DNA of 64,000 nt from Camellia lanceoleosa (taxonomy: Eukaryota; Streptophyta; Magnoliopsida; Ericales; Theaceae): positions 102,400,182-102,464,181 of the forward strand of contig CM045761.1 of NCBI GenBank assembly GCA_025200525.1, in the 5' to 3' direction. Shown here one piece after another: positions 34,031 through 45,054 of this stretch; the first letter of the stretch is position 1; the number at the start of each line of letters is the position of its first letter. The notes under the pieces were generated by a model. It saw only the letters and a program-made list of their open reading frames with translations. It had not been told where the DNA came from and searched no databases. The translations under genes and the position numbers were made by a program.

Positions 34031-36054
34031 TGTAACGATCCCGGTTTCAATCCTTCTTTCATGTTTTGCCACTTCGACTGGGCCGGTCAAGGGTCGAGCT
34101 GCCTGGTTAGCTCGCGGGGGTTGAGAGGGCAGCGCCCTGGCGGGATTGAGGGGCAACGCCCCCAAAATAAAAATGCAAAATACATTTGAAGTTGCTTGTC
34201 CGCTTGAGCGGCTATTTATGAGCTCGAGTGGAGAATGTTTGGTTTCAGAAGTTTGACCTGTCTGCAAAAGTACTGGGTTAGTGTATTTGACGCTCGAGCG
34301 GGGCATTCCACGCTCGAGCAGACCATGTTATATTAGTTCGTGAATCTGATATTTCATATCACTTTTTTAGTCCTCTCTCTCTCTAAAACTCTCTAGAATT
34401 CTAGATCGGGAGCTTCTCTCTCTAGAAGTCATCTTCTTTCTTTGATTTCTCCAAATCCATTAGGATTTAGACCTAAGTTCTTCACCAAAGTTGGTTATCA
34501 TCTCGAGGGTTCGTTGTGTGCGATGAAGATCAAGTTTCAACACCGTTGATTTTGGGGGTTTCATCTCATTTCTTCTTCAAAACTTGAAGTAGGGATTTTC
34601 TTAGAGTTATATATATGTTTTTGCAAGATCTAGATGATTTTCGAAATCATCATTTGATTAGCTTTCAGAAATTGATTGTTGATTTCAAGAAGATGAGTGA
34701 TTTTGAAAGAGAGTTTAATTTCTTTTCCTTTTAAAATAGAAATTGAAAGTTTTGAACCATATTGATTGAAGAAAGATGTTTTTGGGGAGATTCTTCTAAA
34801 TATTTTGGAGATGAATGGTTTTGGTGAGAAAACTAAGAAATTGGGTCTTCTCTTTGAAAGATGTTAAAAATCCTCGGAAGATGTTGTCATATTTATTTTG
34901 TATACCAAAATAAATGGATGTTTTGAAAATTGTTATTTATATATAAATGACGAATTTTGTGAAAAAAGATGAGAAATATTGTTTATTTTGGAAATTATTG
35001 TCAAAATGTTGATTTAGTCTTAAATTGACTAAATTGTTGAGATTGCTCGAAATGTGAGAATTACATTATTCTCTTGAATGAATTGGATATAAAAAAAAAT
35101 ATATATATATAATAATCTTGTGGAATTGTGTTGAAAAGAGGATTAGAAATTTTGATCACAATGGTATATTGTATGGAACAATTAAATATGGAAGTAATGT
35201 TGCATTGCATTATTAAGCATATATTGGCATTTCAATTCATTGGACTATGTTAAGCTTTGGCAATTTGCATTGAGAAAAGAATGTTGTGAAATGGGTTTTC
35301 ATGAAATGATTTTGGAGTAAATACGGTGGTAAGTCTTGACAGGTGATGTAAATGAAATTGTTTAAGTTGGCTTGAGTGTCCTTGGTGAAAGACCAGAAAG
35401 TCACGCGGATAGGTGTCGAGCCTTCCGATTAATAACGGTAAAAATGACAATTGGTAGTATTCGTATAATCTATTTGCAGACACCGACCTAAGGATTACCA
35501 GAGTTGTATTTACCACCCTTTTAATTAAATTGATAAATTTTGAACAGTTGAAGTTGCATAACATCATTGAGCATGATGGTTTTCAAAAGATGAAGATGTG
35601 TTTTATTTTCAAAAAGGTATGGCATGACATGTGCATTCATCTCTTGAGACTTATATAAAATGTATATACTTTGTTAAGGATTTCCTACTGGGCTTTATGC
35701 TCACCCTACCGGATTTTTGTGCAGGAAAAGACGTGGTGAATCCGCCTAATTGAGCGCGTGGAAATGTGTGTGTTGAGAGCACTAAAGTTCTCATTTGCTT
35801 TGATCTTATTTGTAAGCCAAGGGCTATGTATGTGTGAGTTTAAATAACTATTTTGTGTACTGGGCTTAAGCTTTGGAAGATTGTAAATCCTTGGGGTGCT
35901 TATTTGGTTATTTACTTCTTGTTGAATCAATGTAATATCTCATGAGGAACTATTATTATTATGTAATGCAAGTATGGGAAGTTATATTTGGTTTTCCTTT
36001 AAGAGAGTCATGATTGTTGCATTATCATTTGGGCTAAAAATTTGGGGCGTTACA
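34031..36054 (+). repeat. Tekay 3' LTR
   Basis: Runs from TGTAACGATCCC to GGGGCGTTACA. It matches 26486-28537 with many transitions and small indels; two of the four CTCGAG palindromes have decayed. Confidence 0.95.
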
Positions 36055-36430
36055 GGAATGGAGGAGATGGAGGTGGTTTAGAATTTTAGTCCGTTAGACT
36101 ATTTATTTATTTATTTTTTCATGGGCATTTTTTTTGAACATTAATGCTTAATTTTTTGTATTTTTTGTTAAGTAAGAATCATTGTTTTATTTGTTTTATT
36201 TTTTCTTGAAATTTTTTTAGTTATTTTTGTTTTTTACATGTTGGGCATTTTTCTTTTGAACATTAACGTTTAATGTTTCTGTATTTTTTATTTGTTTTAT
36301 CATTTTATATTTATTTTAAATAAAAATAACAATCCCTACACCAACAACTATTATCAAAACAAACATAATTTTACTTAATCCCCTCAATATCAATCTCCTT
36401 ACTAATAATCCTCTTACTATGAATCCCCTT
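36055..36430. mobile_element. MITE, right half, after Tekay insertion
   Basis: It starts with the second GGAAT copy and contains AATCCC..CTATTATCAAAACAAACA, complementary in style to the left half (26345-26485). It ends in TTAATCCCC / AATCCCCTT repeats. The precise outer end is unclear. Confidence 0.5.
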
Positions 36431-36440
36431 CATTCTACCT

Positions 36441-37189
36441 TTGAAAATCAACGGGGCCGAGGCTTTAATGGCTAGAATTGGTGAATTTTTTCAAAATTCT
36501 TTCAGTGTTGAAAATTGCAAAAGAAAAGAATTGATTTCATCAATGGCTCGAGGGTCCAAAAACCCATTTTTAAAGAGCCAATTTATAAAAATAACATGGT
36601 TAAAAAGCACGTTGTTGAGCCAAACATGGTTAAAAATGAGGTTCCATATAAAGCTTGGGGGGTTGAAAAACATATTCTTGGAGAGTCAAACCATGGAAAT
36701 AACATGTCTATGAAAGCTTTTCATAAGCCATTAATGGCTAAAATAGAACAGCCCATTAAGCCAAAAAATGATGAAATTGATATGGAGAATTTTCATAAGT
36801 CATTAATGGCTAAAATAAAACTACCCATTAGAGCAAGAAATGATGAAACTCACATGGAGGATTTTCATAATCCATTAATGGATAAAATAGAAAAATAACC
36901 CCATTTGTCAATGAATGAGGAAAGTTGTTTGGCTGAAGAATATGTTCTCAAGCCAAACATGGCTAAGAATGATGAACAATTTAAAGTTCATGAATATGAA
37001 ATTTTTGAAATTATTCAAAATGTCAAATTGTTTGAATTTTTAAAGCCATCTTGTACTATAGTTCTTTGTGTTCAAAATCTTTTTTGGGATTTGTGGTTCA
37101 CATCAAAACTTAATTTTGATGAAATAGCTAATAAAACAATCACATGCTTTGATGAGTTTGATACATTAAAGAACAACTTAGCCATTTGA
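36441..37189 (+). pseudogene. Element A ORF, 3' part with 24-residue repeats
   Basis: The best frame (36515-37189, one stop at about 36896) is Lys/Asn/Met-rich. It has three tandem units of 24 residues beginning 'FHKPLMAKIEQPIKPKNDE', 'FHKSLMAKIKLPIRARNDE' and 'FHNPLMDKIEK' (from about 36719). Related 'PNMVKNEV' and 'PNMAKNDE' phrases flank them. No known domain. The C-terminus ends 'LKNNLAI'. It is probably the continuation of the frame at 26100, but the two pieces do not join cleanly through the MITE. Confidence 0.5.
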
Positions 37190-37621
37190 AATGTTAAACT
37201 TGGCTAAGAATAGTCAATTTATTTGAAGTAATGACAATTTAGCTTTATTTTGTTTTGTTTTATTTTCTAAAATTCTCAAACTTTATGGACAACCACGTAA
37301 CACCATGATTAACTTTGTGGAGTGGTTTAATTTTGGATTTCATCTATGAATCCATTCTTAAATTGTTAATTTCCTTTAAGGTAAGACCAAAGTTTGATTT
37401 TTGCATGTATTGGAGATGGCTCCAGGATGTCTTCAAAGTTGTTCTATTAATTATTATTATTATTATTTTATATGAATCAAAACATATGCTTCGAAAGTCA
37501 TTTTTGCTGCGACTTTGAAAGCTTCAAAGGACTGTCTATTGCATCAATAACAGTTTTGGGTTTCAAACAATCGATGGTTGGATGTGATTGTATGCCTTCG
37601 AAGCTTAGGGAATTGTTTTGA
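37190..37621. other. Element A non-coding interior
   Basis: AT-rich, with a short (TTA)n near 37450. No gene recognised. Confidence 0.5.
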
Positions 37622-37870
37622 AAGTTAGCTACTCGCATTCGAAGTTTCAAGAATTGTTTCAAAGGTTGTTTACTCACCTTCGAAGCCTTGGGAATGGCTG
37701 CTTGCTCTTGAAGCTTCAAGAATTATCTCGAAGGTTGGTTACTCGCATTCAAAGCTTTCAAGAATTATTTTGAAGGTTGGCTACTCGCCTTTAAAACTTT
37801 GAAAATTGTCTTGAAGGTTGGTTACTCGCCTTTGAAGCCTCAAGAAGTGTTTCGAGGGTTGGCTATTTAC
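37622..37870. repeat. 42-bp tandem repeat array in element A
   Basis: Degenerate copies of GTTGGTTACTCGCCTTCGAA followed by a CAAGAATT..TTTCGAAG half. The regular spacing is 42 bp, and one unit is expanded. TTCGAAG or near matches recur in each. Confidence 0.7.
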
Positions 37871-37954
37871 CGATTTTAAAGTATACCACGAAGCAAGAGA
37901 AGTTTCGGGTATGCTGTAATCTCAAAGTTGAACATAATATTGGAACTATGTCAA

Positions 37955-38180
37955 AGCATTTTGAAGGCCCATAGATTTGGCTCGAAGGTGGGTCGAAGCT
38001 TCCTCCAAAGCACTTCGAAGGTCCATATATTTGGTTTGTAGGTAATTCAAAAACACTTCAAAGTTCCATATATTTAGTTTGAAGGTGGCTCAAAGCTGCC
38101 TGAAAAGCACTTCGAAGGTCCATATATTTGGTTAAAAGGTAATGCAAAACTCTTCAAAACACTTTAAAGTAGTATAATTT
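37955..38180. repeat. Second tandem array in element A
   Basis: Four imperfect copies of CACTTCGAAGGTCCATATAT followed by TTGGTTTGAAGGT. It lies between ORF and 3' LTR, where Tat-type gypsy elements often have tandem repeats. Confidence 0.65.
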
Positions 38181-38760
38181 GAAGAGTGTGTATGTTGTTT
38201 GTCACTTTGAAGCAATTCGAAGTAGTGCAATCGGAAGTGAAAATATATTATTAAGGTCTGAAGAATCATGCTTCGAAAGTCTTAAAATTTCCATAGTCTC
38301 ATGATACAGCAAAGGTCTCGAAATAAAGCATGGAAGGGCCAACTGTTACTAATGGGTCAAAGAAAATAACATTGGCATGCATTGTGACTAAATCAAGTTA
38401 GTGATATTTTGCTAAGAATTCATCATTTCAAACACATGCAAAATAATCCAATTTCAAAACACACATTAAAATTCAAAGCATGTGAAATTATTTTAATTAT
38501 GTTTGAAGCTTTATAAACTCTCCAAGCAGGTATGTATTATGCATTCGAAACTTTTAAAGCTTCTAAAATATATTGTGAACACCTTCGGAGTAAGGTTTTG
38601 GTTCTTTTTTAACAAAATTGAATCATGTTGTATGATAAAAGAACCTTCGAATGCATGTCTCACTTCGAATACATTAATTAATTGTCAAATATGGTCTAAA
38701 TTGATGTACAACTCTTCACGAATTTGAGGTTCCTCGATTTGAAAGAGTTGCGTGGGGCAA
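38181..38760. other. Element A 3' region with PPT-like end
   Basis: Non-coding, with further TTCGAAG-like words. It ends GCGTGGGGCAA immediately before the LTR, a plausible polypurine tract. Confidence 0.6.
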
Positions 38761-39483
38761 TGTTGGCACCATAAATAAATAATTTTTATTAGTTATTATT
38801 TATATAATTGCAGGACATGTGGCACTCTCCTACTCATTTAGAGGTCAGGAGAAGTTATAAAGTATTAAACACTTGTAGAAAGATGATGAAGGATAAAATG
38901 GAGAACATGTAGTATGAATTGGAGGTTAAAGGAAGTTATGGAGACATGGAGATCAAGTGGAAGATCATAGAGTGTGAAGTGTGGGAGATGGAAAAATATG
39001 GTAGTTATTCAGTAGTTTTTTTCCTATAAATGTTTTACTATAAATAGCCATTCATGGCTACATTGTAAAGAAAGAGAACTCAAATGAAAGACAATTGATT
39101 TCTATTTTTCTTATCATTTATATTTCTTACACTTAATTTTATGCACTTCATTTTCGAAGCATAGAAGTAGAGGTTAATTTGCTGTACTTTATTTTATGCA
39201 CTTCTTTTTCGAAACATAGGAGTAGAGGTAAATTAATAGTTAGTTTGATTGTTCACTCAATCACCCCAATTGTTCACTCAATCATCTTTTTCCGACTCCC
39301 TCATTCTTCTTTTAATTTTTTCTCTCTACACTTGGCAATTTTGAAGTCCTCTTCATTAAGGCAAAAGAATCATCAACACAATCGCATGATAATTGGCTTG
39401 AATTTAATCTATAAGGATTTTTCAATCCTTGTTGGCACATTCGCATTTATGATATTTTTTTTCGTAAGAAAAATAAGCCAACA
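38761..39483 (+). repeat. Element A 3' LTR
   Basis: 723 bp, TGTTGGCACC to AAGCCAACA. TATAAATAG at 39039-39047. It is the left part of a block repeated at 45845. Confidence 0.9.
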
Positions 39484-39636
39484 AGTCCAAATCCTAATTT
39501 CTTTTTCCCATAGGCCTAGGCGTGAAATTATTCAGTTTATAAGGACATTGTTAAGTAAAATGTCCAAAATATCCATATATATATTATATACGATAGAACC
39601 AAACCGTTCACTATCTCCTTTCTCTCTTTATCTGTG

Positions 39637-39680
<44 letters not shown>

Positions 39681-39791
39681 ATGACTATCCTGACCACCAT
39701 GACGGTGAGGAGGCGACGACATCGACATTGCGAGGAACCTAAAAGTCGATCTGCTCTTCAGCCACCAATCTCTATCTACCATCGTCAGTGT

Positions 39792-39815
<24 letters not shown>
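38792..39815 (+). repeat. Duplicated ~1.0-kb block, copy 1 (A LTR plus flank)
   Basis: The LTR from its 32nd base plus the following ~330 bp of non-LTR flank (AGTCCAAATCC.. to a CT repeat) recur at 45845-46868 in the same orientation. Because the flank is shared as well, the two arose by duplication, not by separate insertions. Confidence 0.9.
39640..39815. repeat. CT/CTAT microsatellite tracts
   Basis: (CT)n at about 39640-39679 and 39791-39815, followed by (CTAT)n. They sit at the junction to element B. Confidence 0.9.
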
Positions 39816-39828
<13 letters not shown>

Positions 39829-40096
39829 ACCATCGTTAGTGTTCTACCACTAATCTCATTTTTTGTAGTCTCCATGGTCCTAGCCACCAATGAATCAAGC
39901 GATGAGGGGCTGGAAGTAGGCAAAGATGATGAATTATGAGTTGGAGAACTACCAGCACCCTCGATTGGGGAATTAGCTGCCTTCGAAGAAGAGGTAACAA
40001 TTGGAATTTCCTTAGAAGGAGAAAGAGAAGTAAATTGAGGGATAGGCTCAGTGGTTATTGCTGCAGAGAAATATGAAGTGATGTCAAGTCTTAATA

Positions 40097-42427
40097 TTAA
40101 AGATTCAACAAGAAAAGAATAGAGGCATGAAAGAAATTACTTGTTCCAGAAGCGCTAGCACTGATGGGAGAGCTGCGAAGTGAGTAATGGTCGGCAATCT
40201 GTTGCCTTATTGCAGTTTCCCTTTGTAGCGCGTCAGCAGCAGCAGCTTCATCCCTCAGGAATTGTTGCTGCCATCTCTTCTCAGCCCTCTCGAAGACAAT
40301 TATGGCCTTGGAATACTCTTGTTCTACAGCCTTAGCAACTGCTTCGTGGACGGGATCTTTAACCGAGTTAGTAGCTGAAGCAGCCACTTTCCTTATTTTT
40401 CTATTGCTTCGGCAATGGTCTCGGAATCAGAGTCTTCGATGAAATCAGAAGGAGAGACAGTTATCTTTCTTCTCTTTTTTCTCTGTATTGATATTGTCGG
40501 CTCTCAATTTCCTTCTCAATTTCTGTAGTCTGAGATCCATATTCCCTAGGAGAGAGTTCCTCTTCTACTTCTCTAACAGCTATCTTTTGTTGAACCAAAC
40601 CAATAACTTTTTTCCTTCTTTTCAAGGGAGACTCCTGCTCTTGATCATCTTCTCCTTCTTCTTCTTTTACTTGAACCTCAGATATTTCCTTTTCTAGCTC
40701 AAGGAGTCTCCTCTTCTTTTGCTGTTGACCACCTTCACAGACAAAGAATCAAGAATAAGATAACCAGCATCATAGAGAAAGTCGAAGGAAAGAAAACAAA
40801 GGTATATACCTTTCTTCTAAGCAGCACGAGTGACTTTAAGAGGAGTTGAGGCAGCAGGAATGGACTGGGTTGGAAGAGGCACAGTGGAAGAAGTAACAGT
40901 TCCAGTCCCCATGGGCTTGGGCACCTCCAACACCTTTAGTAGGTTTTGAAGTGAAATGGCCAAATAGACTTCCATATTGCTTACCCACCAATTTTGGTAT
41001 CTCTTCAATACGATACCTTGAGGAATGAAAGGGGTATACTCAAAATTGGCCAAGTCATCTATAAATTTGAAGGTTGCTTTTTCTAGCCTTGACCTCCGAA
41101 CCTTCAAATCTCTCCTAGTAAGGCTCAAATTGGTGTTGCTGCAGAGAGGTATTGGGATCCCTTGTGTGAAGCCAAATTGTCTAGCAAATTGAGCAGGACA
41201 ATAAGGCTCAGCTATGCATTTATAAGCTCTGGGATTCGTAGTTCCAATAAATAACTCTCTGGGAAGCAGAAGGGAAGCCCATATATCCTTGTGAGCAGGC
41301 GAGGCACAGAGCCTGTCACTTAGGAAATTACTCAACCAAGTTGGACCAATGCTGGGTTCGAAGAGACGGAAATGGTGAATAGAAGGAGCAGCTGGTAGTT
41401 GATGGAAGAAAGAGAAATAAAAGGCAAAAGTAGAGGGAGAAAGTGAAGCATTGGCCAGTCTTATGCCATGGGTAAGGGAGTGTAGCCTAGAAAATTTAAG
41501 GCATTTGGATTGTAATTCAGAAAAATAGGCGAAAAGCCAAAGTTGAAGGATCCAGAATGGCCCCCCTTGATTAGCATCTAAGGGTTTTTCACAAAAGAGG
41601 GAGCAAACTCTATATACGTGGCCTAGAACATATGGGGCCAAGGCTACCCTTTTCTGCAAAACAAAGGCTTTGGCAATAGGGGAAAATTCAAGCATGATTC
41701 TTTGGGAGGAAGTGCAGAAGAGGAATTTGCAAAGCCAATACAACAAGAAGGAAAAGAATTCCCTATCAATTACCAGGCCATCTTTTTTATTCTCAGCTTT
41801 AACAAAATCACTGTAAGATGAGTTAAGAGAGGAGAGGGAGAAAGGGACTACTAAGTCAGGGAAATCTGGTGTAATGGGGGTACCAATAGGGGATACTCCT
41901 AGTAGATGACAAATATCAAGAACAGTAGGGGCCATCATCCCACATCTAAATTGAAAGAAATTAAAGATGGGATTCCAAAAACATAAGGCAGCAGGAACTA
42001 GGAAAGGGTCCTCTGAGATAGTTACCTTAGATAGTTGGAGAGCATCGAGAAGGCAGAGCTCTTGAAGGTCCAGTGTCCTAGCAGGGATAACCCGGTCATA
42101 CCATTCTTGCCACTCCGGTCTCACCGTAGGCCAGCATCGGTGAGGGCGATTGATTCTCCAGTTCCTCCAGTCGAGACCACCTTCATAAAGGAGACATTGG
42201 TTCTCCAGACGAGGATATAGGGTTGGGAGCTCAGTAAGGATCTCCTTGAATATGGGCCTGAGCACGTAGTCTTGCTGCACATGGCGACGAGGAACAAAGA
42301 TACGCCCGTCGATTGCGCTTTTCTCCCCAGCCTTGTACTTCTCACATTCTGCATCAATGAGTCTTTTCAAGGCCACAGACGAGCTCACACGCTCTATGAC
42401 TGGCACTTTTGGTGAAGAAGAAGCCAT
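40097..42427 (-). CDS. Plant mobile domain (PMD) protein on the antisense strand of element B
   Basis: The main exon starts at ATG 42427 and stays open for 536 residues, to 40817. Residues ~125-190 ('CLLDALQLSKVTISEDPFLV', 'CFWNPIFNFFQFRCGMMAPT', 'VLDICHLLGVSPIGTPI') match the plant mobile domain (PF10536 type). 'QLWLFAYFSELQSKC' and 'GGPFWILQ' continue the pattern. A TAG occurs at the exon end just before a GTATAT donor at 40811. Downstream pieces include a charged, NLS-like stretch (40735-40400: 'KKRRLLELEKEISE', 'LKRRKKV') and a helical C-terminal part (40387-40097: 'QQQFLRDEAAAADALQRE'). PMD proteins in plants take part in silencing-related pathways (MAIL1/MAIN), and the domain is also carried by transposons. 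Here the context says transposon. Confidence 0.75.
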
Positions 42428-43441
42428 TGATAGTATGCTTTTTCATAAAATGAAGAAGGGACTAGAGAGAAGTTGAAAGAGTGATGAGGGTTTGTACGTT
42501 GAGAGCGTAAGTGATTCCAGAACGCGAAACAAAAGGGTTTTAAAAGCCTTTGTGTCCGGAAAATATATCCCATAAGTCGTTAAATATTAAAAGTACGAAT
42601 ACGAGGAGTCTTATCCAATATTGATAGTTTTTGGAGGGAAAAATACATTCCGGATGGTGATGCCAACTTCGAAGCAAGATATTTGGCTTTGAAACGAAAT
42701 TTTGGCGCCAAAAATCAAACAACAACGGCTTTGAAATACAGAAGTCGGCTTCGAAGCATACTACATGCTTAAAAATGTAAAAATACTCAAGGATGGATTT
42801 ACTTCGAAGAGATCAAGGACCTGTAATAGGTTTCTTAACAAAAGTAATACCCTTGAGGCAAAACTTAAGGCCTCTTAAGGATGTGAATTGTTGTTTGAAA
42901 CATCTAAACCAATAGTTGGTTTGTATATACACAGAGAATTGTTTGTACGGTTAAAACAATGTACCCCAAGGGCAATTTCCATATTGTTGTAAGTATGGAT
43001 TGTTGCAAAACTAGTTAGTATTAACCATGACTATATTTTGGTTATGATTAAAACAGGCTTTGAGGGGAAAGATTGTTAAAATTCGAAGCACCAATTCCAA
43101 ACAAAAATCAACGAGAGTTGATAACCATAGTCCATAAATTGGACAATTCATCTCAGCATCCTTATTGAAATTGATTGGATCTATATTCGAAGGATAAGAT
43201 TGTTAAATTCGAAGCATTGATTCTAAATGAAAATCAGCAAAATTGTCAATTCTATTCCAAAAGTTGGAAGAATTCATGTTGATTTTAGTGTTTTAACAAT
43301 TGTGTCCAGTTTCGAAGAATGAGTTTGTTCAGTTCGAAGCTCTGAATTGGCTTTTGAAGACAAAAGGAAACAGGGTCAAACAATGCCAAATATAGAAGAA
43401 TTTTGTTTGTATTCAAGCTAAGGCAATTACATCGAATAACC
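42428..43441. repeat. Spacer between antisense genes with tandem TTCGAAG-containing repeats
   Basis: Non-coding. Two ~130-bp tandem copies begin AAGATTGTTAAA.TTCGAAGCA (about 43071 and 43196). TTCGAAG occurs several more times. It may contain the promoter of the PMD gene (its ATG is at 42427), but no clear TATA box was chosen. Confidence 0.5.
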
Positions 43442-44857
43442 CTATCTGGGTATAAACTCAAGCTCATAAAAATAAGGAAAGGAATAAATAACAAGATCAT
43501 GAAATTTGGTCCAACAGTGATCAATGAATTTTTGTTCTTTCTTTATTATATCTTCTATTTCTTCTAATGTTGGCTGCATGAGTTGATGTGCTCTTACTTC
43601 GTAGTAGAGCTCTTCAGTCTTTATTTCGAAAGCTTCCTCTCTCAATCTTTGTTCCAATTCGTTTATGACCAAATCATCCCAATACATAGAATCTTTATTC
43701 TTGAAATCATCGAATTCTTCGATGAAGTTCTTTGCTTCGTACTGGGCATGAATTCGAAGAGACGAAAGTTGGTCTAAAGATTGTGTAGTAGCCATAGAAT
43801 TTCGATGCCAGTAGAGGAGCAATGGAAGTTGGTCCAGGAACATATGAAGTTCTGCTTGGGCAAGGGGATTAAGGACATGGCCCCTAGTCAGAATATCACA
43901 AGCCCATTGAAATTTCTTGAGAGGGACTGCGTCCTCAAGAACATTGAAGGACAAGTGAGAGAAAGCTGCAAGCAGAAGTTGAGCTTGTTTCCGCTCAGCT
44001 GGAGTAGGGGATAGTGGAGGTTTGTAAGGTGGAAAGGCTTCATTCATGGAAAGGGCAAGCCTCAGTTTCTCTGTCCAGCAAAGAGTTGGTGGATGAGAAG
44101 GTGTAGATGCTTCTACTTCAGAAGATGGAGAAGAAGGTGTGGATGCTTCTATTATGGGAGATGGCATGGGGGTGGAAGGAACAAAGGCATTAATATAATC
44201 AAGCCAGTCAGAAGAACTAATCTTCGCCTTCTGGGCTAAGAATGATGGGTTGTACCCTTGTGCCTCTTCTGGTCGTCGGGTAACAAGAAATGTCATTGTG
44301 GGCATGGAAAATGTATACCATGCCACAAGTAGATTCTCCTCCAAACTATGTCGATGGTCAATGGGCATGTAGGGTTAGACCACTGAACTTCGAGCGTAGG
44401 AAGGGAACTCCAAAGGGTCAGTGAACTCAACAAAATGATGGTTGATTCGTTCCCTCAAATCATAAGTCTCAGGGGTTAACCAACTTGTCCAGCCAAAAAC
44501 CCCAAAAGATGAAGAAGTTACAGCTTTATCCCATGCAGAAGTTTGTGAAAAAGAGTTTCCTAAGTCCATATTTGCAACTTTCTGAATCAAAAATTTGAGA
44601 GTAGTTTGTTCGAAGCACAAGAGTAAGTCAGAGGAGGAACTTCTTGTATCTATATTCGCAAGTTTCTGAATCGAAACATTAAGAGCAATGTGTTCGTAAT
44701 CCAAAGGTCGATAATTTGTAAAGGCATCCATGACCTGAATATGGAAAGGTGGATAAAGGTGGCTAATTAATGCATGAAAATTCTTTCGAGGAGGAACAGC
44801 ATCATCATATGACTCTTCGTGTGCTCGATCAATAGAGGAGAAAATTGATTCGGCCAT
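43442..44857 (-). pseudogene. Second antisense gene of element B, unidentified
   Basis: One frame from ATG 44857 to a stop at 43442, broken by a single in-frame stop at about 44375. It starts 'MAESIFSSIDRAHEESYDDA'; the middle is Pro/Ser-rich ('STPMPSPIIEASTPSSPSSE'). The C-terminal half is acidic and helical ('EQRLREEAFEIKTEELYYEV', 'EEIEDIIKKEQKF'). No known domain recognised. The layout (globular N-part, Pro/Ser linker, coiled C-part) and the antisense position beside a PMD gene suggest a companion protein of the same element family. Confidence 0.6.
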
Positions 44858-45054
44858 AGAAGGAGTATCAGTCTGTGCGAGTGCTAAGGTATTGGGGCGT
44901 TCACAAGATTGAAAGTGAATTAATGCAAATGATCATCAATAAATGACGGTTGTATTTCCAGAATTTAGACCCCATGCACGTTCTAAAAAACGCGGGAAAA
45001 GAGCTTTGATCCACTAATATCACCAAGTATTGGGTATATTAGTGCGGGAGGTAA
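44858..45054. other. Element B untranslated region and PPT
   Basis: Non-coding, ending in TAGTGCGGGAGGTAA before the LTR TG. It would contain the promoter of the antisense gene at 44857. Confidence 0.6.

Larger units (their letters stand above)
26486..36054 (+). mobile_element. Tekay/Del-type chromovirus (Ty3/gypsy), inactive
   Basis: A 9,569-bp element with a perfect 5-bp TSD GGAAT (26481-26485 and 36055-36059). It has 2.05-kb and 2.02-kb LTRs, an initiator-Met-like PBS, gag with two CCHC knuckles, protease, RT, RNase H, integrase, chromodomain and a PPT, in the Ty3/gypsy order. The RT sequence and the C-terminal 'LLDTREQVLQGKTIPLVKVSW' chromodomain place it with the Tekay/Del clade. Numerous in-frame stops and at least three frameshifts show it is dead. 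Confidence 0.96.
25324..39483 (+). mobile_element. Element A: pol-less LTR retroelement (LARD-like), interrupted
   Basis: Two LTRs of one family (25324-26062 and 38761-39483) enclose a PBS-like sequence, a gag-position frame (26100-26344, resuming about 36441-37189), two tandem repeat arrays (37622-38180) and a PPT-like tract. I find no protease, RT or integrase belonging to it; those in the interval belong to the nested Tekay element. Flanking 5-mers are AATTC and AGTCC, so there is no convincing TSD. The LTR end resembles that of element B (45055-45844), suggesting a non-autonomous relative. With the nested DNA removed, the internal part is only about 3.1 kb. Confidence 0.75.

Noticed and set aside
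36441..37189. Host gene candidate
   Set aside because: Lies between LTRs of element A with retroelement-type repeats; no intron signals or host homology recognised.
25324..39483. Treating the Tekay pol as the polymerase of element A
   Set aside because: The pol lies between its own LTRs with TSD GGAAT, so it is a separate nested element.
39179..39782. 187-aa frame with Leu/Ser runs and its antisense partner
   Set aside because: LTR plus (CT)n microsatellite; no conserved domain.
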